Origin: Oscillospiraceae bacterium
Lineage (GTDB): Bacteria > Bacillota > Clostridia > Oscillospirales > CAG-272
Direction of reading: 5' to 3'
Assembly: GCA_003343845.1 (NCBI GenBank)
Contig: QAKK01000040.1
Location: 1-17,068 of the forward strand
DNA: 17,068 bases
The position numbers were made by a program, and so were the translations under genes. The notes below the pieces were generated by a model. That model had not been told where the DNA came from. It saw nothing but the letters and a program-made list of their open reading frames with translations, and did not search any database. Of this stretch, positions 6,137-11,498 are shown piece after piece (the first letter of the stretch is position 1; each line of letters opens with the position of its first letter).

Positions 6137-6780
6137 AGGTCTTTACCTCTGCCGAATGCGGCAATGTGTGCGTCCAGCGCCTCAAAGAAGGCGGTCAGCT
6201 GCTGCCCGCCGACCAGCGCGTGGTTGACTTGCACCGAAAACGGCAGCAGCACGCGGTCGCCCTCTGCAAAATACTTGCCGAACATAAACCGCGGGTTGCT
6301 GTCGGCAGGGTAGGGCGTCGGCTGCACAAACGAGGTGAATGTGATCCCCGGCATAGTCGAGACGAAAAACAGGCTCTCGGCATCGGCGGCGGATTCTGTC
6401 ATGGATGCTGCACGTTTGGCTGCTTCCTGTGTCTGCATAGCCGCAGGAAGGAAGACGTCAAACGGGCAGTCGGCGCGGAGCATGCAGTAGCAGTAGCGCC
6501 CGTCGCCGAGTGAGACGGTGTGCGAGGTCGGGCAGTTGTCATATTCGACGATGCCGTCCGCGCGCAGGCGCTGGCGGAATGCCGCGATGTTGTTTGCAGC
6601 GCGGGAAGTCACATAGAGCAGGGAAAGGAAGAACGGCAGCCCCTCCGCGCGCACACGCGCGTGCAGCGGTGTGATGTCGGCGTTCACGGTCACGCCGACA
6701 TACGGGTAGGCAAGCGAGCGGAAATAGTTGTATTCGTCGAGCCGCGCATAGGCGGTCATGTCCAGCAGGTGATAGCCCAT
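6133..6780 (-). CDS. CatA-like (type A chloramphenicol acetyltransferase family) protein with altered active site
   Basis: Protein of 215 residues, the normal length for the trimeric CAT family. The N-terminus (YNYFRSLAYPYVGVTVNADI) and the CPTSHTVSLGDGRY region fit the fold. The family acetylates antibiotic or other hydroxyl substrates using acetyl-CoA and the motif HxxxDG. Here the motif reads H187-ALV-G191-G, so the catalytic His is kept but the structural Asp (Asp199 in CAT-III numbering) is Gly. That residue orients the active site through a salt bridge, so chloramphenicol resistance should not be assumed. AAGGTG precedes ATG 6780, and a good promoter lies at 6813-6841. It is the first gene of a two-gene unit with the AlkD-like gene. 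Many CatA-like proteins of gut Clostridia have no proven substrate. Confidence 0.82.
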   Translation of the reverse strand: MGYHLLDMTAYARLDEYNYFRSLAYPYVGVTVNADITPLHARVRAEGLPFFLSLLYVTSRAANNIAAFRQRLRADGIVEYDNCPTSHTVSLGDGRYCYCMLRADCPFDVFLPAAMQTQEAAKRAASMTESAADAESLFFVSTMPGITFTSFVQPTPYPADSNPRFMFGKYFAEGDRVLLPFSVQVNHALVGGQQLTAFFEALDAHIAAFGRGKDL

Positions 6781-6812
6781 AAAGCACCTTCTCTTTTCGG
6801 AAAGTATACTTT

Positions 6813-6841
6813 ATTTTACCATGTATGCGAAAATGAGGCAA
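6813..6841 (-). promoter_or_regulatory. Promoter of the CatA-like/AlkD-like unit
   Basis: Minus-strand TTGCCT (6841-6836), 17-bp spacer and TAAAAT (6818-6813), about 32 bases before ATG 6780. It is divergent from, and almost abuts, the promoter of the GH43 gene at 6848-6876. Confidence 0.65.
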
Positions 6842-6847
6842 TAGGGC

Positions 6848-6876
6848 TTGCATATTTTTCCGCCGTATGATAGAAT
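6848..6876 (+). promoter_or_regulatory. Promoter of the GH43 lipoprotein gene
   Basis: TTGCAT (6848-6853), 17-bp spacer and TAGAAT (6871-6876), 28 bases before ATG 6905. The -35 box is 7 bp from the -35 box of the divergent acetyltransferase promoter, so the two polymerases would compete. Confidence 0.75.
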
Positions 6877-6904
6877 GAAACCATAAAACTTCCGGGAGGA
6901 CAAT

Positions 6905-8428
6905 ATGAACCAGTTCAGACAGACAGCGGCGGCGGTGCTCCTTGCCGCATTGCTCCTGCTTGCCGGGTGCGGGACGCAGAACCCGACGGGCACCGACGGG
7001 ACGGACGACACGCAAACGCCGGAGGCGGAGCTTGTCGAGATTAAAAACGGGGTGGATCGGCCGGGATATTATTATGAAAACAATCTGACCGACAAGGCGG
7101 CGGATCCGTTCATCCTGTATGCCGACGACACATATTATCTCTATTGCACGGGCGGCTCGCGGTTCTCCGTGCGGCAGACCAAGTATCTGAATGCATGGCC
7201 GTCCGAGAGCAAGACGATCCTGCAGCTTTCGAGCCTCGGCTGGGCGCGGGAAAAGGGCTGGGCGCCCGAGGTATACGCCTATGAAGGCAAGTACTATATG
7301 ATCTTCTCGGCGCAAGGGTACAATGACCTGCACGCCATCGACATCGCGGTCTGCGATACGCCGGACGGCACCTTCAAGCCGCTTTCCTCCACGCCGTTCT
7401 TTGCGCCGACCTACAGCGTTATTGACGGCAGCCTGTTCTTCGATGACGACGGGCGCATCTACATGTACTATTCTAAGGACAATTCCACCAACACGATCGG
7501 CGGCAAACGCACGAGCCAGACCTACGGCATCGAGCTGGAAAAGGATTTCTCGGGCGTCATCGGCGAGCCGGTGCTTATCTCCACGCCGGAGCAGGAATGG
7601 GAACTGAAGAGCGGCTCTGTGGTCTGGAACGAGGGGCCGGTCGTCTTCAAGGAAAACGGCGTGTACTATCTGCTGTACAGTGCCAATTACTATGTCAGCG
7701 AGCATTACGCGGTCGGCTATGCCACATCCGATACGCCGCTTGCCAAGTTTGAAAAGCCGGACAATGCCCGCATTCTGCGCGGCAACGGGGAGACGGTCAC
7801 GGGGCCCGGGCACTGCAACATCCTGCGCTCACCGGACGGCAGTGAGTTGTATATGGTTTACCATGTACATACCGTACCGCCGGATACGAAAAACGGGCGC
7901 AGCCTTGCCATCGACCGCATGGTTATCCGTGCAGACGGCTCGATCGCCGTGGACGGACCGAGCGAAACGCGCCGTCCGCTCCCTTCCGGGGCAAACGGCT
8001 ATCGCCATGTGCATGACGGCTTCACCGCGACAGGAGAGGGCGAGAAAGCCGAGTTTGCCTCGTTCTCATCGGTGGACTTCCTGTTTGACGGCATTGCCAA
8101 GACGTCCTTTGAGAACATCTATTCCATGGATGAGGGCGGCAGCGTGACGATCACGCTCGACACGCCGACCGCGCTGACCTCGCTGATGCTCTATGCGCCG
8201 TCGCTTGCCGAATATGTGCCTGCCACCGTCGATGTGGAGATCAACGGCAAGTATATTCTGCGCGGGCTTGCGTTCTCATCGCGGCTCGGCAGCCCGGTGA
8301 CGGCAACGCTCAGCGGGCTCCCCGAGGGGACGGCGGTGGAAAGCGTGAAAGTCATCGCACACCTTGCCGACGGCAACGAATATGCCGCGCTCAGTGAGAT
8401 CGTGATGGTCACGGCACGCGAAAAATAA
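6905..8428 (+). CDS. Glycoside hydrolase family 43 lipoprotein with C-terminal discoidin-like domain
   Basis: Protein of 507 residues. A lipoprotein signal ends in the lipobox LAGC (Cys22), so the mature protein is anchored outside the membrane. Residues about 60-370 form a five-bladed beta-propeller typical of GH43. The three catalytic acids are visible: D67 in DPFIL (base), D174 in VIDGSLFF (pKa modulator) and E243 in WNEGPVVF (acid). The GPGHCN motif with H303 is also present. Residues about 385-507 resemble an F5/8 type C (galactose-binding-like) module that may bind glycan. The family includes arabinofuranosidases, xylosidases and arabinanases, so the exact linkage is open. GGGAGGA precedes the ATG. 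It is monocistronic by position. It may supply oligosaccharides to the intracellular enzymes at 11499-15838, which is inference. Confidence 0.9.
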   Translation: MNQFRQTAAAVLLAALLLLAGCGTQNPTGTDGTDDTQTPEAELVEIKNGVDRPGYYYENNLTDKAADPFILYADDTYYLYCTGGSRFSVRQTKYLNAWPSESKTILQLSSLGWAREKGWAPEVYAYEGKYYMIFSAQGYNDLHAIDIAVCDTPDGTFKPLSSTPFFAPTYSVIDGSLFFDDDGRIYMYYSKDNSTNTIGGKRTSQTYGIELEKDFSGVIGEPVLISTPEQEWELKSGSVVWNEGPVVFKENGVYYLLYSANYYVSEHYAVGYATSDTPLAKFEKPDNARILRGNGETVTGPGHCNILRSPDGSELYMVYHVHTVPPDTKNGRSLAIDRMVIRADGSIAVDGPSETRRPLPSGANGYRHVHDGFTATGEGEKAEFASFSSVDFLFDGIAKTSFENIYSMDEGGSVTITLDTPTALTSLMLYAPSLAEYVPATVDVEINGKYILRGLAFSSRLGSPVTATLSGLPEGTAVESVKVIAHLADGNEYAALSEIVMVTAREK

Positions 8429-8430
8429 AA

Positions 8431-8456
8431 AATCAGCCGCCCGCGGGCGGCTGATT
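8431..8456 (-). terminator. Intrinsic terminator between convergent genes
   Basis: AATCAGCCGCCCG pairs perfectly with CGGGCGGCTGATT (26 nt). On the minus strand it is followed by TTTTTATTTTTC, making a strong terminator for the gene ending at 8533. In the plus direction no T run follows (CAATG), so it would stop the GH43 transcript only weakly. The T tract on the minus strand overlaps the last codons of the GH43 gene. Confidence 0.85.
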
Positions 8457-8457
8457 C

Positions 8458-8481
8458 AATGTATCGGTAAATGTATCGGTA
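8458..8481. repeat. Two tandem 12-bp repeats
   Basis: AATGTATCGGTA occurs at 8458-8469 and again at 8470-8481, an exact tandem duplication in the short gap between convergent genes. A shortened variant (ATTCGGTA) follows at 8487-8494. Probably replication slippage; no function is suggested. Confidence 0.7.
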
Positions 8482-8532
8482 TGGGCATTCGGTAAGACCG
8501 CAGGGCGGGGGCGGCTTGCTCCCGCCGCCTGC

Positions 8533-9147
8533 TCACTCCGTCAGCGCCTTTTTATCGGCGGCGGTCAGCTTGTAGACTTCCGGCTCACGGCTGGCGTCGC
8601 GCAGTTCAAGGCTTGCGTAGGGGGATGCGGTGTAATCCGCATTGTTCGCATAGTACACGTCGATGTAGAGCGTGTCCAGCATGGCGGCGCTGACCCCCTC
8701 AAAGACGTAGCGGCGGTAAGAATACAACCCGAACGCGGTTGTAAAGGTGTAGGTCGTCGGATGGATGCGTTCATGTCCGTCCGCAAACAGCGAGACGTCC
8801 AGCGGCAGATCGCGCCCGTTCGTCTCGGCAAAGCCGAAGTCCTCCGCCATGATCGCAAGCAGGGAATTGTTGTAGCGCAGGGTCACGATCAGCGTTTCCG
8901 CGGACGGAATGTAGATCGGCTGGTGCGAGAAGAACTTGCTCTTCTGATGGTCGTCGTAGAGCGTGCGCGCCTCCCAGGTCTCGGCGTCGAGCGTCCCCGC
9001 GGCATAGGCGGTCTTCAGCGCATCGGTCGGGATAATACCCTCGGCGGCAGGCGGATAGTGATTGACCGTGTAGATGCGGAAGGACATCAGCAGCACGACC
9101 CCGATGATGATGAGCAGTGCGAATGTTTTGAAGATTTTTTTCAGCAT
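8533..9147 (-). CDS. Unrecognised membrane-anchored protein
   Basis: Protein of 204 residues; no family was recognised. Residues 5-24 form one hydrophobic helix after a basic MLKKIFK start, with no cleavage motif or lipobox, so it is probably an N-terminal anchor with the rest outside the cell. The remainder (about 30-200) is rich in alternating Tyr, Thr and hydrophobic residues (PTTYTFTTAFGLYSYRRYVF), which suggests a beta-sandwich. It has no cysteine. ATG 9147 follows GAGAGG at 6-base spacing. A near-perfect promoter (9182-9210) and a strong terminator (8431-8456) make it a single-gene unit, which argues for a real, well-expressed gene. It could bind a surface ligand or another envelope protein, but nothing in the sequence says which. 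Confidence 0.75.
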   Translation of the reverse strand: MLKKIFKTFALLIIIGVVLLMSFRIYTVNHYPPAAEGIIPTDALKTAYAAGTLDAETWEARTLYDDHQKSKFFSHQPIYIPSAETLIVTLRYNNSLLAIMAEDFGFAETNGRDLPLDVSLFADGHERIHPTTYTFTTAFGLYSYRRYVFEGVSAAMLDTLYIDVYYANNADYTASPYASLELRDASREPEVYKLTAADKKALTE

Positions 9148-9181
9148 GGCAGCCTCTCTTGATTCAAAATGTACATGCTAT

Positions 9182-9210
9182 AGTATACCGTATTTCATCT
9201 GCCGTGTCAA
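9182..9210 (-). promoter_or_regulatory. Sigma-A promoter of the unknown membrane-anchored gene
   Basis: Minus-strand TTGACA (9210-9205), 17-bp spacer and TATACT (9187-9182), about 35 bases before the start. It is divergent from the yceD-rpmF promoter 46 bp away. Confidence 0.82.
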
Positions 9211-9255
9211 GTTTGACGAAAGCACGGATTTTTGCGGAATTTATCAACTTTTTTC

Positions 9256-9284
9256 TTGACAACGGCATTTGCACGGTGTATAAT
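9256..9284 (+). promoter_or_regulatory. Sigma-A promoter of the DUF177-rpmF operon
   Basis: TTGACA (9256-9261), 17-bp spacer and TATAAT (9279-9284) are a perfect consensus pair, as expected for a ribosomal protein operon. The leader to ATG 9336 is about 40 bases. Confidence 0.88.
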
Positions 9285-9335
9285 GTCTTATGTTGCATTC
9301 CTGTGCCTGTCGCACTTGTGCATCACGGAGGATCT

Positions 9336-9878
9336 ATGGTACTCGATATTACACCGCTTCTTTCGGGTGAGAAAAAGAAACTGGATGTTGACTATATGCT
9401 GACCGTTTCGGCAGACGAAACCACGAGCGGCGCGGTCAATCTTTCCGGCGTACAGTTTCCCGAGGCGGCGCGTGTTGTCGGCGAGATCACGGACAATGCA
9501 GGCTATATGCGCCTGACGCTTTCGGTCACGCTGCCGTATGTCACGGCTTGCGCCCGCTGCGCAAGAGAAGTACGCGGCGCGTTTTCCATGCACTTTGCAC
9601 GCACGGTCGTGCCCGAGGGCATGGTTGAGGATGCGGAAGAGAAAGAGGAAGACTTCGCCGTTGCGAAGAGCGGCAAGCTCGACATTGACGAGCAGCTGCT
9701 TGAACTGCTGGAACTCGACTTCCCGACACGCATTCTCTGCCGGGAGGATTGTAAGGGACTGTGCCAGCGCTGCGGCAAGGATCTCAATGAAGGTCCGTGC
9801 GATTGCCCGACGGTCGAGATCAACCCCGCGTTTGCAAGTCTGCTTGCAAAGTTTGATGAAGAAGAAAAGAATAAATAA
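9336..9878 (+). CDS. DUF177 (YceD-like) 23S rRNA accumulation protein
   Basis: Protein of 180 residues. ATG 9336 is chosen because GGAGG sits just upstream and the promoter precedes it; a longer frame from 9159 would cross the promoter. The family features are present: C72/C75 in ACARCAREV, an acidic middle stretch, and a C-terminal Cys-rich block (CREDCKGLCQRCGKDL, then CDC) typical of DUF177 proteins of Firmicutes. In E. coli YceD has been linked to 23S rRNA accumulation. Its pairing with rpmF, 50 bp downstream, is a conserved arrangement across bacteria and supports the call. It probably acts in ribosome assembly in the cytoplasm. Confidence 0.93.
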   Translation: MVLDITPLLSGEKKKLDVDYMLTVSADETTSGAVNLSGVQFPEAARVVGEITDNAGYMRLTLSVTLPYVTACARCAREVRGAFSMHFARTVVPEGMVEDAEEKEEDFAVAKSGKLDIDEQLLELLELDFPTRILCREDCKGLCQRCGKDLNEGPCDCPTVEINPAFASLLAKFDEEEKNK

Positions 9879-9928
9879 TATAAAGTTAAAGCACAGTTTT
9901 GTGCAAGCATCTAAGGAGGTGTTTCCGA

Positions 9929-10111
9929 ATGGCAGTACCGAAGAGAAAGGTATCGAAGGCTCGCAGAGACAAGAGACGCTCGAACGTCTGGAAGCTCGCG
10001 CTGCCGGGCATGGTCAAGTGCCCCAAGTGCGGCGAGTACAACCGCGCACACCGCGTTTGCGGCGCATGCGGCTACTACAAGGGCGAGGAAATCGTAAAGA
10101 AGGAAGCGTAA
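9929..10111 (+). CDS. rpmF: 50S ribosomal protein L32
   Basis: Protein of 60 residues, full length. It begins MAVPKRKVSKARRDKRRS, the standard L32 N-terminus, and has the zinc-ribbon cysteines C31/C34 and C44/C47, so it is the zinc-binding (C+) form. A very strong AAGGAGGT at 9913-9920 precedes ATG 9929; an in-frame ATG at 9899 is ignored for this reason. It is co-transcribed with the DUF177 gene and followed by a strong terminator. The plsX and fab genes that often follow in Firmicutes are absent here. Confidence 0.98.
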   Translation: MAVPKRKVSKARRDKRRSNVWKLALPGMVKCPKCGEYNRAHRVCGACGYYKGEEIVKKEA

Positions 10112-10120
10112 GTCTTCTTG

Positions 10121-10151
10121 AAAAAGCGGAACGCATTGCGTTCCGCTTTTT
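10121..10151 (+). terminator. Intrinsic terminator of DUF177-rpmF
   Basis: AAAAAGCGGAACGC pairs with GCGTTCCGCTTTTT around an ATT loop, a 14-bp perfect stem with a T5 tail, 9 bp after the rpmF stop. The A run on the other side means it could also act on the minus strand. Confidence 0.93.
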
Positions 10152-10163
10152 CGTTATGTAAGA

Positions 10164-10188
10164 AAGCGGGGCGCATCGCGCCCCGCTT
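10164..10188 (-). terminator. Second hairpin, probable terminator of the regulator gene
   Basis: AAGCGGGGCGC pairs with GCGCCCCGCTT around ATC. It lies 26 bp after the stop of the minus-strand regulator (10215), and on that strand it is followed by a T-rich CTTTCTTAC. Together with the rpmF terminator it separates the convergent units. Confidence 0.7.
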
Positions 10189-10214
10189 GTATCTTTTATG
10201 CGATTCTCGACCGC

Positions 10215-11312
10215 TTACGATAAAAATACCTTCATGACGTCGATGACTTCATCGCGCGTCTCAAATCCGGAGATGGAAATGATGCGTTTCAACCGATATT
10301 TGATCGTACTCTCGGAAACATGCAGAATCTCCGCGATGTCAAAATACCGATAGCCCTTGATGATCAGCTTGAGCAGATCAATGTCGATCGCGTCGCAGGC
10401 AGACAGAATTTTTTCCGCCTGAAAGATGCGGGACACGCTCGGGTCGTTGTGAAAGCCGCCTGCACCTGCGCTCGGCAGATGCACCGTGCCCAGCGTCTTT
10501 TCCACGATCGGCAGGGAAGCGGTGGTGTCGCCGATGATCAGTTCACAGCGGATCTTCGTGCTGATGCCGGAAATATTCTCGGAGGCGGTGAGCAGACGGC
10601 ACATGGCAACGGTCTGCTTGCCGATCTCGGGGCAGTTGAGCCGCGCCATGGTCAGGCTCTTGCTGCCGCAGGTGCTGATCGCCATGTCGCCGAACGTGCA
10701 GAGAAACAGGTCTTCGGGGATGCGGACGCCTGCCGCGGTGAGCTGGTGCATCAGAATGACCGCGCCCGCATCGTTGGCACAGATGACCGCATCGTAGTTG
10801 CGGCAGACCTCAAGAAACTTCTTGCAGGTCGCGTTCATCAGCCCGTCCGCGCCGGTGTAATAGAACACGTCGCGTTCCCGGCAGCGGTCGTAGGACAGAA
10901 ACGCATCCTTTTTGATCATATCGGTCGCCGAGTCGGTGCTGACCGCAAACAGGGCGATCCGCCCGCGCTCGTAGCGGCGCAGGTATTCAATCAGCTGATA
11001 GGTCGCCTCGCGGTAGTCCATGTAGACATAGCTCGCATGGCGGTAATTGTCGCGGGAGGCGCCGCCGATGATCACCGGCTCCACGCCGACGGCGGACAGG
11101 GTGTCTGCCGCATTTGCCGTCCATGCCCGGGAAGTGGAAAGGATGGCGGCGCAGGTCGGTTTCTCGGTGCGAAAACGCGCCAGCGCGTCGTCGAGTGACA
11201 GAAGTGCGAGTGTGTCGCCCTTGCGTTTGGCTTCGGCACGCGCGCCCTTCAGATACAGGGCGCACCAGTGCGTGGCATCCGCGCCCGGCTGGCAGACGAT
11301 TGAGATCTGCAT
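10215..11312 (-). CDS. Regulator with LacI-type sensor domain and C-terminal LuxR-type HTH
   Basis: Protein of 365 residues. Residues 1-285 resemble the periplasmic-binding-protein-like sensor of LacI/GalR proteins (VEPVIIGG, YVYMDYREATYQLIEYL, DAVICANDAGAVILMHQL, GVRIPEDLFLCTFGD), which normally binds a sugar effector. The usual N-terminal LacI helix-turn-helix is absent. Residues about 305-365 form a LuxR/GerE-type DNA-binding domain (LLKLIIKGYRYFDIAEILHV then SESTIKYRLKRI). ATG 11312 follows AAAGGGGGA, and the promoter is only about 40 bp upstream, so no hidden N-terminal HTH is possible. It is divergent from the DUF5107-TPR gene, which makes that locus its likely target. The domain order suggests an activator, as LuxR-type HTHs usually are. 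Ligand is unknown. Confidence 0.85.
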   Translation of the reverse strand: MQISIVCQPGADATHWCALYLKGARAEAKRKGDTLALLSLDDALARFRTEKPTCAAILSTSRAWTANAADTLSAVGVEPVIIGGASRDNYRHASYVYMDYREATYQLIEYLRRYERGRIALFAVSTDSATDMIKKDAFLSYDRCRERDVFYYTGADGLMNATCKKFLEVCRNYDAVICANDAGAVILMHQLTAAGVRIPEDLFLCTFGDMAISTCGSKSLTMARLNCPEIGKQTVAMCRLLTASENISGISTKIRCELIIGDTTASLPIVEKTLGTVHLPSAGAGGFHNDPSVSRIFQAEKILSACDAIDIDLLKLIIKGYRYFDIAEILHVSESTIKYRLKRIISISGFETRDEVIDVMKVFLS

Positions 11313-11345
11313 GGCATGTCCCCCTTTTCAGGCGATCAGTCTTGT

Positions 11346-11352
11346 GACAAAT
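11346..11352. promoter_or_regulatory. Possible operator half-site
   Basis: GACAAAT at 11346-11352 repeats the half of the palindrome at 11374-11389. It lies between the regulator's -10 box and its expected transcription start. The two GACAAAT copies are 37 bp apart. Confidence 0.35.
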
Positions 11353-11353
11353 T

Positions 11354-11382
11354 ATTTTACTGCATGCTTTCGGATTTGTCAA
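11354..11382 (-). promoter_or_regulatory. Sigma-A promoter of the LacI-sensor/LuxR-HTH regulator
   Basis: Minus-strand TTGACA (11382-11377), 17-bp spacer and TAAAAT (11359-11354). The -35 box is inside the palindrome at 11374-11389, which fits self-repression. Confidence 0.8.
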
Positions 11383-11389
11383 GACAAAT
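11374..11389. promoter_or_regulatory. 16-bp palindromic candidate operator
   Basis: ATTTGTC-AA-GACAAAT is a perfect inverted repeat. It covers the -35 box of the regulator and lies centred near -72 of the predicted start of the divergent DUF5107-TPR transcript. This position would suit repression of the regulator and class-I type activation of the target. Binding is inference. Confidence 0.5.
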
Positions 11390-11418
11390 GTGTAAAAACG
11401 CACTTTTTTTTATTGATA

Positions 11419-11447
11419 TTGTACCGGTTGCCTCGATATGGTAGAAT
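11419..11447 (+). promoter_or_regulatory. Promoter of the DUF5107-TPR gene
   Basis: TTGTAC (11419-11424), 17-bp spacer and TAGAAT (11442-11447), about 52 bases before ATG 11499. The -35 box is weaker than in the divergent promoter, as would suit an activated promoter. Confidence 0.65.
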
Positions 11448-11498
11448 GAGCACAGAAAGCAAAAATTCTTTTTTTACATCTAAAAGGAGAACAAATTC

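Noticed and set aside
6133..6780. Chloramphenicol resistance gene
   Set aside because: Family membership only; the HxxxDG aspartate is missing, so resistance cannot be claimed.
6539..7813. 424-codon minus-strand frame across the divergent promoters
   Set aside because: It would run through two good promoters and the GH43 signal peptide region; no domain visible.
9159..9335. Longer N-terminus for the DUF177 protein from 9159
   Set aside because: It would cross two promoters; ATG 9336 has GGAGG and gives the normal length.
10320..11198. 292-codon plus-strand frame inside the regulator
   Set aside because: Opposite a gene with sensor and HTH motifs, no ribosome site or promoter.
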